A stretch of DNA of 64,000 nucleotides from Kappaphycus alvarezii (GCA_002205965.3 NADL03000762.1:558001-622000), one strand, 5' to 3'; numbered from the stretch's first letter, positions 21,330-32,382 are shown. Made by a program: numbers and translations. The notes: a model not told the origin generated them from the letters alone.

Positions 21330-23671
21330 CCTAGAAGCTCTTTATATGCTCTACGCTAGTCAACTGTCGCTGCACGGTCAATCGCATAGCAAAGGGAGAC
21401 CTCCCAGATTCGGTTCTTCCCCTGCTCTCCGCAGCGACCCTCCTCCCCATGCGGCCCAAGCCTGGGAAGATCCGTCCCATCGCAGTCGGCTCTGTCCTCA
21501 GGCGCCTGGTCACGAAGACGCTGCTCCCGTCGGCTATCGATGACTCCCGTGCATTTTTGGCCCACTTTCAAACTGCAAATGGCATCAAGGCCGGCATGGA
21601 TGCTATCCTCAATGACGTGCGCACCATGCTGCGAAGGGTGTCATCGGACCCAAACGTTGCCACCGTTCTCATCGATGCCCGAAACGCATTCAACTGCGTT
21701 GATCGGCAAGCAATGCTGGACATGCTGCCATCCCGTGCCCCCTCACTTGCCCGATTCGCAAATATGGTGTATGGTCGCTCCCGACCACCGCTAATCGTCT
21801 CAAACCGGGAGCAGACGAATCTTTGTAGCGCCCAGGGAACCCAGCAAGGGGACCCTGCGAGTATGCTGCTTTTCTCGTTGACGAAACAACCGCTCATCCG
21901 GTGGGTCGCCGATGAGGAGGGTATCATTTTGAATCAGTGGTACGCCCACGACGGTACAATAATTGGGTCACTCGAGGGTCGACAGCGAGCACTACAGTCC
22001 CTCGCGCTCTACGGCCCGTCTTACGGTCTGTTTATTAACCCCCATAAGACCCGCATCTCCTGGCCGCACACTTCGCCAGTTGGCCGCGCTGCTTTCCTGG
22101 CCGAGTTTCCGCTTGCAGAATGCGCCGGCGACGGTTTCTAGCTCCTCGCGTTCCCGTTGGGTAACGCTACCTTCACGAAGACATTCATACGCAGCAAGGT
22201 AAGGGGTGCCGTCGCACCCTTGCGTTGCTGGAAGGGGTCCGATACCCCAGGTCCCGCTTCCACATGCACCGCCTGTGTGTCTCCGCATGCCGGGTGCTTC
22301 ACGCATTTCGGCTTGCTGACCCTCAGAACGCCCCTGAGCCTGCAGCGGAGTTAGACTCCCTGCAGCGACCCGCCTACGGCGCGCTGCATAACGTCACCCT
22401 CACCGACGACGCTTGGGAACAAGCATGTCTCCCCCTCCATCTTGGGGGCACGGGTTCTCCAGGATTGGTCCCGCACTGGACGCGGCTGTCGCCGCCAGCA
22501 TTCTGGACGTTGCACCCGCCCGCTCACGCATAGCCGACTATGCTACACCCCGTTCCGTCGCCGTACTTGGGAAATAGGCACGTGGTGATCGATCCTTCCT
22601 GGTCAACCAGGCACGCCGGCCCCTGCGCAGTTTTGTCCACCAGATCCAAGGGGATCCGTTTGCCACCGACCTAGGCGTATTTGACCCCGCCTCCCTTGCT
22701 GCCATGCCCCTCAACCTGCAATCTCATCTGAATCGGGCACAGCAAGAGGCCAGGGCAAAGGAGTTTTGGGAGGACAACCTATGGAAGAGGTTGCCTCGTC
22801 CGAGCTGCCACTCCGAGATGTCAACACGTCACCGGATTCGAGGCTTGGCCGCCCATCACACCGGTGCTGCAGAGTTCCTATATGTCCATCCCACCACTGC
22901 GACGAAGGTGTCATCGGAGCACTAGAGCATCAAGCTGCGCAGGCACCTCGGTCTCCCAGTCTACACAGACTCGGTGCCCTTGAAATGCCACCACTGCCAG
23001 CAGGACATGGATGTCCACGGTGACCATGCCGCCGACCGCTGCGTCTCAGAGTTTGGACGCATTCACCGACACAACTCCGCGACGTGTTCGCGTGGCACGT
23101 TTTCCGCGCTGCCAGCCTGGACTACGAGTTTGAAGTTGAGAATCTCCTCCCTGGTACGGACTACAGGCCCGCCGACGTTGTCCTCGTGCAACCCCCCCGT
23201 GACACTGAAGCTGGCCTTCCAGACCGGCCCATCGCATGCGAAGTCGCCGTGACATCCCCGTTCAAGCAGTCCTCAATTACCAAAGCGACGCAAGTCGCCG
23301 GGGGGGCTGCTGCCCTCACTCACCAACGCAAGGACCAGGACCTAAAGCACAAATTGTCAAGGCGCCTGGTGCACCCCTCCCTGCCCTCCCGCGACCCAGG
23401 TTTCCGATTCCAACCTCTGGTTTTCGAGTCCCTCGATGCCCCTTCTCGGGAGACGGCATTATTCATCGAAGAGTTTGTACCACGTGTAGCCAGGGAATGC
23501 CACACCTCGGACGCTACGATTCGCACACGCATCTACCAGCGTATCAGTTGCGCTTTGTGGTCGTCGGTGGCTATGGCCATCATATCGCGCGCCCCACTGC
23601 AGGTGACCGATTTGGTCCATCCAGTTAGGTCTTCACTGAATAGTCGGTCATTCGGTGTACACATAAGATGA
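21330..23671 (+). pseudogene. 5'-truncated LINE: RT, zinc knuckle, restriction-like endonuclease
   Basis: The readable sequence begins inside the reverse transcriptase (KGDLPDSVLPLLSAATLLP, then KPGKIRPIAVGSVLRRLVTK) and continues with VLIDARNAFNCVDR and AQGTQQGDPASMLLF. The catalytic box reads WYAHDGTIIG (21941-21955): the first Asp of the expected Y.DD is His. After a stop at 22139 and a frameshift near 22220 come the thumb (YPRSRFHMHRLCVSACRVLH), a CCHC-type knuckle (CHHCQQDMDVHGDHAADRC, about 22985-23040) and the RHN motif. The C-terminal domain has TDYRPADVVLV and PIACEVAVTSPF, a PD-(D/E)XK-like pattern, and ends near 23671. This is the R2/NeSL-type order with the endonuclease at the C-terminus. 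At least four frame breaks and the lost Asp make it inactive. It lies between clpS and the RMD1-like gene. Confidence 0.75.
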
Positions 23672-23964
23672 GTAATGAGTAAAGATCCTCTCTCTCTACG
23701 AGTGCGGTGGTCATACTTTGCCATGGCTTCAAGTGGGATTACAGAGGTTCAAGGACATGTTTACTTCTCTGTGAGAACGAACACCGTCAAATTGAATTCT
23801 TCAAGAACATTGGAAACACTGTGTAGGCGGTATTGTGAGAGATATTTTACTGATTAGTTATGGTCCTTCTATGCCGAAGTGCGCGATTGCACATTCGGAG
23901 TTGGCTCTATGAACGTTGGTGAGAACGTCGTACCCTACTTCGGTTTGCCATCACTGAAACTCTT

Positions 23965-25050
23965 TTAACTCCATATGCCCCCTGCCGACACCATCCTCGC
24001 AACTTCAATCCCCACCTCCACCGCAATTAGTACCAGAATGGCCCTCTCCACCCTATCCGATGCGCCAGTTGACACTTCACTGTTTAAAATATCCAACGCC
24101 TCCTTGATCACCCCTGCTCTTGTATCCAACAACCTGACTCTTCTTCTCAACTCAACCTCCCTTGCACATTCCGAATGCAACCTTTCCAACTCGGCATGCT
24201 GCCAGAACCACTCTGGTGTATCCAGCAAATCTGACACCAGGTTCACTGAATATCTCGCAGCCATTAACTCCCCTATCAACCTCCTCAGCTCCCATGCTGA
24301 CCGTCCAATTCTCCCATCCCTCGCCAACTCCTCTGGCAATGTCCTTGTCCTCAACACTAATGAGTCGATAACCTCCTCGTACAGCAACAATTTCACCGAC
24401 TGAGCTAGTCCATATGATAATGCTAGCAACTCTTCCACATTCTCAAATTCTCTCAGGAAAATTTCATCCTGTCGAAACGCTGCCTCCCTTCTCCCTGCAT
24501 CGATTGTGTATCGAAACTCGTGCTCAAACTCCTCCATCTCGAGCAACATTCCTCCGTCCCCTTCCTGGAATCTCGCCCAGATCCTCAATACCTCCTTTCT
24601 CGCCTCAAGAGGAAGCCCCCAGAACACCGCCGCGCCAGAAGAAAACAAGAACACGTGCCCTTTCCCCCTCTCCTCCTTCCTTTCATCATTTTCCCCCACC
24701 TCCACGTCCAAATGGACCACATCCTCTGCAATCAAGTTCAAACCCCGGCTCTGCACACGCGTCCCAGCTCCCGCATCAATTTCCGGAATGAGCGATTTTC
24801 CTTTGACGCTATTGACCACACGAGGGAGTGACACCGGTGTGGAAACACAGTACGCTGCGCATACCCCGTCTCCAACTGAAAGATCCAGTAGATCGCGCGG
24901 TTTTGGTCTACCACGGGATTTGTCGATAGGTCGAGACGAATGAGGGCGGGGATAACAACTATTCATCAGCTTGCATAGAAACGGAAAATGCAACGGAGTT
25001 GACGATGCAGCTCGAGTCAGCGCTGCCACGGCGCGGGTGGTAGAGTTCAT
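23965..25050 (-). CDS. RMD1: Rmd1/RMND1-family (DUF155) protein, probably mitochondrial
   Basis: ATG 25050 gives 361 residues. The DUF155/YagE domain runs from about residue 132 (HVFLFSSGAAVFWGLPLEAR) to 340. Family hallmarks are the acidic EMEEFEHEF region, the helix ALSYGLAQSVKLLLYEEVID, RLIGELMAARYSVNLVSDLL followed by DTPEWFWQ, and LDILNSEVSTGASDRVE. The final segment (ILVLIAVEVGIEVARMV) is hydrophobic and fits the C-terminal membrane anchor of the family. Members of this family (yeast Rmd proteins, human RMND1) include mitochondrial inner-membrane proteins needed for mitochondrial translation. The start MNSTTRAVAALTRAASS is a good mitochondrial presequence, which favours this ATG; the frame is open further upstream but has no other ATG. 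It is intact and co-oriented with clpS and AP-1 sigma. Mitochondrial location is inferred. Confidence 0.88.
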   Translation of the reverse strand: MNSTTRAVAALTRAASSTPLHFPFLCKLMNSCYPRPHSSRPIDKSRGRPKPRDLLDLSVGDGVCAAYCVSTPVSLPRVVNSVKGKSLIPEIDAGAGTRVQSRGLNLIAEDVVHLDVEVGENDERKEERGKGHVFLFSSGAAVFWGLPLEARKEVLRIWARFQEGDGGMLLEMEEFEHEFRYTIDAGRREAAFRQDEIFLREFENVEELLALSYGLAQSVKLLLYEEVIDSLVLRTRTLPEELARDGRIGRSAWELRRLIGELMAARYSVNLVSDLLDTPEWFWQHAELERLHSECAREVELRRRVRLLDTRAGVIKEALDILNSEVSTGASDRVERAILVLIAVEVGIEVARMVSAGGIWS

Positions 25051-25696
25051 GGATGGGACAGCAGCGGCCACATCGGAGTGCGGCCGCGACAGTTCAAAAG
25101 GATGATAACGGTGCGTCACAGAGGTAACTGCTGGGATCGCAGCCAGGAAATGACGGCGTTAACTGCAGTATGAACATTTTTATGAAATGGGGCAAATTGA
25201 GGGTCTCAAAATCATCTAATATTTCAAGATATTCGTGATCTTCGCACAGACTGGTTTAAAACCTTCGTCAATTAGAGCTTGTCCCGACTACTCCAGCTAG
25301 TTTCCATAAAACACCCTAAGTGGTTGCTACGCCTTACTGCTCGCGAACTGCCATCGTCAACATATTTAATGCAGACTTTGCATAATAAGGCCAGCATCTC
25401 GAAACCCCCAAAGTGCAACCGTCCCTGCAAACATCATCATCCATGAATCCGTCAAAACTCGCATTATTCATCTGGCGAGAGGGCGCCAATTCTTTCAACG
25501 TACTGATCCCGCAATGGCCGGATTCCAGCTAAAGCAATGTGAAGTGATGGAAACAAGTTTCAAAAGCCAACATTATTGACAGCCTAACGTGTAAAAGCTC
25601 AAAAGTGACGCTCACATGCCTGGGACAATTGCTTACCCCTACTCCAACACCGCTGCCTCGATAACGATGCAGCTGTTTCTACATCCCCCTAAGCTG
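25051..25696. other. intergenic between the RMD1-like and AP-1 sigma genes
   Basis: About 650 bp without a coding signal. It should hold the promoter of the RMD1-like gene and the 3' end of AP-1 sigma. No clear element was seen. Confidence 0.5.
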
Positions 25697-26379
25697 TCAC
25701 CTCCTACGGGACGACGATCTTGTGGAAGGATATCTAGTACTGGAGCCAACGCCAGTGCTATTCACACCGCCTGGTCCTTTTGGACCGAACTCTGGCACAG
25801 GCTCTGCCGCCGCATCGCTTGTCTGTGCCGCTGCCAAAATAGCAGCCTTACTGCATTCCTGTAGCTCCCCGAGATAAATATCTCATCTAGTATCCAATAT
25901 GACCTCGTGAAATTGAAAATTAGATCGAGTTCGCAAACGTTGCCAAAGTAAGAGTCGAGAACCTCCACAAATAGGTGGAGTAACTCCATGGTTAGTAGTT
26001 CGTTATCATCTGGATCCGTTGAAGCGATGAAGTAGAGGCTTGCGTAACGCTTGTAGACAATCTTGGTGTCGTTATGGTCGACGACGTTGCACATCTTCGA
26101 CTTGCGGGGTAGGACTAAGGAAGTGATATCGCGGATCACTTGTGCTCGTTGATTTTCGGTGAGAGGTTCAAACCATTTTGCGAGGCGAACTTTGCCTTGA
26201 CGGCTTATGAGGATGAGCCAGTGTATCTTTCAGAGGTTGCGATGCACGCGAAGGGACATATGAGAGCGGCGAATTGTCAGCGAATGTTTTACCAAGTATC
26301 AAGCAGATCACCGAGGTGGACATTCGAAAAAGGGCTTTGAGCATTGCTTGGTGACGGACCGAATTTGTAGACATACCAT
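25697..26379 (-). CDS. AP1S: AP-1 complex sigma subunit (clathrin adaptor), two exons
   Basis: Exon 1 contributes only the ATG (26379-26377); exon 2 runs 26226-25697, about 177 residues in all. Sigma subunits are the small core chain of adaptor complexes that link cargo to clathrin at the trans-Golgi network and endosomes. Visible motifs are ILISRQGKVRLAKW at the N-terminus, KIVYKRYASLYFIA, NELLTMELLHLFVEVLDSYF, then GNVCELDLIFNF and ILDEIFISG. The RQGK, KRYASLYF and ILDE patterns fit AP-1 better than AP-2, AP-3 or AP-4. After ISG the frame is lost in the C run at 25867-25870. One extra base there restores the expected ELQECSK and an AP-1-like but longer Ser/Gly/Arg-rich tail to TGA 25697. 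This may be a sequencing indel. It is co-oriented with its neighbours. Confidence 0.85.
26227..26376 (-). other. AP1S: AP-1 sigma intron 1 (150 bp)
   Basis: Donor ATG|GTATGT and acceptor CTCTGAAAG|ATACACTGG. Without the intron the conserved N-terminal strand has no start codon and an upstream TGA. With it the protein starts M-I-H-W-L, as sigma subunits do. Confidence 0.75.
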
Positions 26380-26598
26380 GACCGTTTCGAAATGATTAAT
26401 GTTTGTTCAAGTTAGGGTGTGGCGAAAGTAAGCTGAGGCGGATCGGTCCAAGTGGCGCGGAAGGGGCAGGGGTGCGGTGAGAGTTTGAATGGATGGCGTC
26501 TCTGTCGTTTGCTTCCTTCTTGTGGTAGCAGTGTAGATTGACGGGTTGGTGAAAATAATCAAATGTAAGGAGAAGGCATGACAGCATCTGGACTAGAT

Positions 26599-26835
26599 TC
26601 AGCACGCTGAAATATTGAAAAAATTGAAATGGAAATAGGAACGGTGGTCGGCGGGCCAAATTGCATTCCACTTGGTTGCCAGCGGCTCGGAGCCGCACTG
26701 GTCCCTTTGGGCACCCGCGGCTAAATACTCCACTAGCAATTGCCAGGGACTCAAATTCTGTCCGCAAGGGACGTTGAAACTTAGCATGGAGTCGCCAAGT
26801 TCAATGTCTCGTCGGCGCTTTCGCACTGACGCCAT
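26599..26835 (-). CDS. small hypothetical ORF
   Basis: ATG 26835 opens 78 codons starting MASVRKRRRDIELGD, with a basic N-terminus and a few aromatic residues. No family is recognised. It sits between AP-1 sigma and the RGG gene and could be a first exon or chance. I see no downstream exon I can defend. Confidence 0.25.
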   Translation of the reverse strand: MASVRKRRRDIELGDSMLSFNVPCGQNLSPWQLLVEYLAAGAQRDQCGSEPLATKWNAIWPADHRSYFHFNFFNISAC

Positions 26836-27320
26836 GCGTGGCGCAGGCGGAGCTTAAGTAACTTTGGCTGCGTCTCCCCTCAGGTCATAGGGTCCTGCAG
26901 TCTCATGTGCAGAGTGTCATTGTGGGATTTTCTTTGAACAGATCTCTGAAATGTTTCAGATTTGCATCCTCCCATTCATTGCTTTATCTATTAGCATTCA
27001 CATTTGTGACTGTCCTTAGTCCACCCCCTCGTCTTTGTTCAGAGGGTTCAATGGATTGCCGGGACAGCGCTACTGATCCCATCCTCTCATCGATTCGTCA
27101 TTATCACAAATCTGGTCATTGCTCCTGTTACAAGGCCGTATCGATTCAAACAGCAGGCAATGACATCTGCCAAGACTTTCGCACACAAACACATACATTA
27201 CACAAAAACAACATTCAAAAGAAAAGAAAAAGGGAGCAACTATACCGTATCTCTCGCAGTGTACTCCGGACCTCCAGACCCAGTCCAACGTTCCCACTTA
27301 CTCCTGACAATCTTACTCGG

Positions 27321-28600
27321 TTAGCTAACCGAGATGGGCTTGAGCGGGGAAATTTGCACCTCAACATTGTCAATCCTTGCCTTTGTAGGATTCTTGAACC
27401 ACTCCACAGTGAACGGAACATCACGAATCCTCTTGAAGCGCACAACGATGTTACCATCAGATGCCCTCTCCGGTTCATTCCGAAGCGCCGCAATAGAGGA
27501 GAAGTAATCACAGAGCTTGGACAAGTTAGTAGCATCCTGCCACCCGGCCACGGTTACGGAGCAACCTTCTTCATCCTTGTCCACGTTCTCATCCGAGCCC
27601 ATACCAACTGGATGTTCCTCCTCTGTCGCCCCATCAAAGAGCGCCTCTAGAGCAGACTCATCAAAGTCATTTCCATCCCTGCGAGCGTCATTATCCGGCA
27701 GCTTGAAATTCTGCTCATCCATCTCCAACCTACGATCATCCCAGTTGGCAATGTAATCCGGGTCCTTCTCCCTCTCGGGCTTGCGCATACCCCCACGTCC
27801 GCGTCCGCGGCCACGACCACGTCCGCGGCCACGACCACGGCCACGGCCACCTTCGCGATCCCCGTAGCCGCCACGGTCGTAGCCACCACGGTCATAGCCG
27901 CCACGATCGTTGCCATAGCCACCACGGTCAGAGTAGCCACCGCGATCGTAGCCGCCACGATCTCCATACCCACCACTACTACCACCCCTGCGATCATAGC
28001 CGACATCTCTGCTGTAACCACCTTCACGACGGTCATAGCCGCCATTATCACGACGATCACGGTCGTAGGCACTACTGCCACGGCCATAGTCCCTGTCACC
28101 GTAGCCCCCCCCCTGTCATAGGAGTCACGACGGTCATAGCCACTTTCACGGTACGGGTCATGTCCACCATAGCTGCCACGACGATCATCATAGCGCTGGC
28201 TCTGCTGACCACCGTAATCACTGCGATACGGATCACTCTGGCCTCCATAACGACTATCCCTGTAACCTCCACTCGAGGAATAAGGATCTTGTGCACTGCT
28301 TCCATAATCACGGCGAGAACCGGAGGCATAGCGATCATTATACGGGTCGTTGGAAGAATAGGGATCTGCGGAAGAACCACCACCACGACCTACAACTTCT
28401 TCAGCGTACCTGCTGCGTTTTCCATCACGATCATAGTCGTTGTAGTCACGACCTCTCTTCGAGCTGTAGGGATCCGAGGCAGCGTAGGGGTCTGAAGCCC
28501 CATACCCACCTCCACTGGAGCGATACTGATCTTGGTGCTGGTCGTCGCGACGGCCGTACGCATCTCGCGAACGGTAGTAATCGTCCTGCCGGTAAGACAT
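27321..28600 (-). CDS. RGG/GAR-rich putative RNA-binding protein, frameshift in C run
   Basis: ATG 28600 opens a frame beginning MSYRQDDYYRSRDAYGRRDD. Residues 1-165 are Gly/Tyr/Asp/Arg/Ser-rich with repeated DPY units. The frame is then lost in the nine-C run 28105-28113. In the adjacent frame the composition continues without a gap: repeats of DRGGY (about residues 195-260), then a (GR)n tract GRGRGRGRGRG, then an ordered C-terminus to TGA 27321. This last part (CSVTVAGW, LSKLCDYFSSIAAL, IVVRFKRIRDV, ARIDNVEVQI) has the strand-helix-strand rhythm of an RRM, but I cannot see clear RNP motifs. RGG and GAR tracts bind RNA and are targets of arginine methylation. The smooth continuation argues for one gene of about 425 residues and a sequencing or very recent indel. 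The exact family is unknown. Confidence 0.75.
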
Positions 28601-30098
28601 GACGACTAAAAGTAGAGGAGGATACCTTTAACGTTGAAAATGTTGGGAAACAGGAAGAGAGTAGAGGGAGAGATTGAGAAACAGTTGGAAAGATACCTCT
28701 ACGGGGCAAAAGAGGCGGGAGGGGAAGGGCAAAGAAACGGATATTTAAAGCTGCGCACAAATGGTGTCAAAGGCGGATGCGCTTCGGAAAGAAAAACAGT
28801 CCAGCGACGGAGGGTAGAGGGGGGGGGGTGTGACCTTTTATTAAACAATTTTTTTTCGTTTGGTGGGTATGCACACATTATATTAAAAGAATAAATAAAA
28901 TCGAGGCTCAACGCGGCTGGGCCGGCGGTTGATCACTCCACAAAGTAATTTAATTTTAACAAGTGTCATATCGACCACAAACGGGTCCTAGATTTGATTT
29001 TGTTGATTGGTAAAAAAAAAGGCGCCAAATGAGTGTCCTTTTCAGGGCGCTTTCCACTGGGCAAAAAGCACAGTTTTACGTCACTTTGCCTTCCACATCG
29101 ACCAGGACCGATTTGGAGGGCAAATTGCCGTCGTGTTTTGCACTGTACAGTACTGTACTGCACTCTACTGTGCCGTGCTGTCAAGGAATACAGTAGTTTG
29201 CATTAAACTTTCTAATTTCTGAAGCACATGATTTGGAAGGACTAGGCTACCGTACTGTATTGTACTGTACTGTACAACACAGCGTTAATTTAAAGCTTGA
29301 AGGCTACCGGAGGAAAGCAGCGAACCAGTAAGGATCAGAAATACCGCTCAGTATCGGGTAAATTACTGCACAGTACAGTACAGTACAGCGTACAGTGTGC
29401 AGTATTTACGCAGGTTGTGGATCAAATGGAAGATCTAGCGGCTACACGTGGCCGACGTGGAACATTTGCTTCCCTCAGAGCCGAATACTCGGGCCAACCA
29501 GTGTACCGCAGAGACATACTGTGAACTAAAGATATTTACATTCATTTCAATTGACCCTACTTTCGAAATATTAAACTACCCAAACATTTCACCACATTTC
29601 TCAAGACAATACTCTATGGTACTGTACTGTACTGTACAGGATCGTAGAACAGCGCACATTACAGTTCTCAGGCAGCGGATCTGTGCAGGCGGAAAGTCTT
29701 CAGAACAGTACCACATGCGCGCTAATTTATAGTTTCAAAAGCTACAGGTGGGGCCTGTTATGTAGTGCGCGCTCTCCAAGTGTACAGGGAGTTGTAGCGA
29801 ACCCAGGAGCTCGTGTCCCAATACGATAAAGTACTAATGCAGTAAAGTATTAATGTTAATGCTACGGTACATGTACTGTACAGCACACAAGGGATTTTTC
29901 TCTGGTCTGTGAGATCATTGTAATGGGTTCACGAGTGGTGCTATCAGGAAATAGTAATCCGTTTCATCAGCGATCGAGGACGCATATTCTTTGTCCCCAG
30001 ATTAGTACAGAATCGCCAAATATGACACGAGTATTTCAAAACAGTGCCACAAACGTTTAGTCCACATGCAATTAGCATGGGGTGTATGGACGGGTGTG
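28601..30098. other. no gene; clusters of TACTG repeats
   Basis: This is the upstream side of the RGG gene and the right edge of the gene island. It contains a G run (28821-28829) and several TACTG/CAGTA pentamer clusters, described in the next entry. No coding frame is convincing. Confidence 0.5.
29141..29640. repeat. TACTG pentamer clusters, some facing each other
   Basis: Four clusters occur: CTGTACAGTACTGTACTG (about 29143), GTACTGTACTGTACA (about 29261), CAGTACAGTACAGTACAG (about 29371) and GTACTGTACTGTACTGTACA (about 29619). The second and third are reverse complements about 100 bp apart and could be ends of a small non-autonomous transposon. The same unit recurs sparsely across the window, also inside LTR-like repeats. 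Confidence 0.5.
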
Positions 30099-30140
30099 TG
30101 TGACTCTGTGCCAATGATTTGCACTCAAGTCGACGACCGA
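30099..30140 (-). repeat. direct repeat flanking the 30-35 kb copia element (left)
   Basis: TGTGACTCTGTG...CACTCAAG...GACCG matches 35113-35153 with about 4 mismatches in 41 bp and the same orientation. The copia fragments lie between the two copies, so these could be the surviving parts of its LTRs. Confidence 0.45.
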
Positions 30141-30698
30141 CTTGGGCTACACGCTGCAGTACCCCGTCGGCGGAGTGTTGAGCGAGCACGAGAGATGGTA
30201 GTGCAACTCAAAAAACAAAGCTGCCTCCTTGAGACGAGTGAGGAAAAGCAAGGCGGCGGTTCATTATCTCGCATCGGCGCCGGCCACAGAAAACCCCTGG
30301 AGGCAAAAATAACTAAAAATAAAGCATTATAAAAGGTGCGCTAATTTGCAACGAGTGCTCTTTCACAAAGCAGCATGAGTCGCTTGGCTAAAATCACATT
30401 CCCACGCCTTAAAAAAATCTGCATCGCTCCACGCACAATCCATTGTGGAATAACTCAGTTATGAATACCAATACTTAGCATGTGTGTCAACGCATCATTT
30501 CACTTCAGTTCTGACAGTCCGTTGGCCAGGTTGTCATCTGACTTCATTAGCCCTATTCGATCGATTTCGCATGCTTTGTAGCCTCCTTGCAAAGCGGATA
30601 CGTTGATCATCGAGCATTTTCCGTAGTTTTTGACCCCTTGTCAAAGCATTAAATAGCTGTTTCGAGTCCGACAGCAATTAGATAGGAATTCGAAGTCG

Positions 30699-32148
30699 TT
30701 AGAGTTGAATCAAGTCGATACGCAACATAAACTCTCTGTCATATGGATCAGCCTTAGCATAAACATCTGTAGCCATAACACAACGTACAATTCGCTTTGA
30801 TTTCTTACTTGAATAGCCCAATACATGAAAACGCTTTAAGGAATGGCATTGAAAAATGTTGTATGCAAGCTGAGACGATAGATCACCATTTTGTACCAAA
30901 CGCTGCATCTGCGTATACCCTTATGACCAGAGAATCCCTTTGTAAGGCAGGATAAACCAAAGGAGAGTGTTACTTCTTTTTCGCTAACCTCACGGCTTTG
31001 TTGTATTCCATAAACTTCTCTGCACATATCGTTTTTCGGTTACCTGAGCAGCGCGGTTAAAATAACAACACAAGTCAGGGCAAGTATGTGATAGCCTAGA
31101 AAGCATTACTCTATTTTGCTGTAATACCTTGAAAAAGTAGGTCCCGTCGTCCAAACTAGGCAGTTTCTTGGCATAATTAAACGGAGATATAGAAAAGGTA
31201 CGTTCAGTCATTTTCTCTATTGGGCATCCAAAGAACTCAAATTTATCAGCGACTCTTGGTTTTGGATCAAACTTCTTGATAAATTGCTCGGTTGGATCAG
31301 TAAATTTATCATTTCTCGGAATGAGGTTGTCGTAAACATATACATCGGCCATCCTAGTAGTCTTACCATCATTTTTTCGACACAGAGGGTTATATCCCCA
31401 ACTGTAGGTTCCATGCCAAGGTAATTTTCAAAATGATGTTCAATGATAACCCACGGATAGTTCCTAGCATCACGAAGATCATAAAAGGATCTGATAAGCT
31501 CCAAATGTTGTTCCTCGGTAATCCCGAATATTTCGAGGTCCTACCTTTTGGGAATTATATGTATCAGTCTCGCCAGCTTTTCCTTACTTTGAAAGTTGGC
31601 TTAGTCTGCACCATGCGAGATTATTCGCAATTTGAGAATTTAAGCGCAGCTCTTAATAACTCTTACTGTTGAAATATTCAAATTTTCCGTGTCATGCACC
31701 ATGTAGGGCTTGCTCTTATCATTATGGTCTTGCGCCATATACGTTGCTTTGAGTTTCTCCTCTGGATTATTCACATTCTTCAAAGCGATAAAATCCGACC
31801 CCCTATAATGTTAGCGTTACGAGGCACATGGGCCTTATTGGCAACTTTCCAGACATTCACTTTCTTCAAGCCGTGCACTTATTTACTATTAGCGTCGATG
31901 ATTTCAGATGCATCTCGGGGAGGGTCACCAGGTTTAAAGACTGAGGTGAGAATAATTCCGATATGAGAAACAGAAGGAGAATGTGAAGAAGAATGAAAAG
32001 CGATTCCCTCATCAACCTCCCATGTTTCGGCTTCGCGAACATTGTCATGGATGCGGTCCATGTCACGCTGTTCTAGCTCTAGTTTCTTCTCTATTTTTTC
32101 GGGTGATAGCTTTGAGTCGGTTAACCTTGAAACGTCAGGGATAAGCAT
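30699..32148 (-). pseudogene. Ty1/copia RT and RNase H, heavily decayed
   Basis: The minus-strand fragments follow copia order. An RT start near 31850 (shifted frames) reads like LKATYMAQ and then AYFQSKEKLARLI. Next comes LELIRSFYDLRDARNYPW in place of the usual kpLYGL.Da.dyW. Then comes ADVYVYDNLIPRNDKF: the catalytic YVDD has become YVYDN, losing the first Asp. Then KFEFFGCPIE and SHTCPDLCCYFNRAAQVTEK (the TRPD.. region), and finally VLGYSSKKSKRIVRCVMATD followed by DREFMLRIDL for RNase H. The spacing matches a divergent copia lineage with Y.YD-type boxes. Many stops and frameshifts separate the pieces. It continues the gag at 32383-33708. Confidence 0.65.
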
Positions 32149-32382
32149 CGTTTCGTGACTTAGTACCAGTATCTCCAGTATGTCAATCTCAGAAGCTTCA
32201 CCCTCAATATAGCCTTCCCTACTATTCGATAAATCACTGCTAGAAAGAGCAGCGTTGAAAACAGCGACATCATCCTTTATATCATCCTTGCAATCTGCTG
32301 ACTCATCGTCTTTACCAACTTTTTTACAGAGGTCAGCGAAGACTGGATTGACTGCGTGAGAGCCAGCTCCTTTTTTGCGGTA

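Noticed and set aside
24414..24943. Plus frames of 100-145 codons over the RMD1-like gene
   Set aside because: They are antisense shadows of an intact, family-matching gene.
26907..27650. 247-codon plus-strand frame
   Set aside because: Its 3' half is antisense to the ordered C-terminus of the RGG gene; it has no domain and its composition follows from the opposite strand.
27647..28100. Val/Ala/Thr-rich tail of the first RGG frame
   Set aside because: It is the out-of-frame reading after the C run; the adjacent frame continues the RGG composition.
28160..28602. Plus-strand Ile/Thr/Arg-rich frames opposite the RGG gene
   Set aside because: They are shadows of the repetitive Gly/Tyr/Arg codons on the minus strand.
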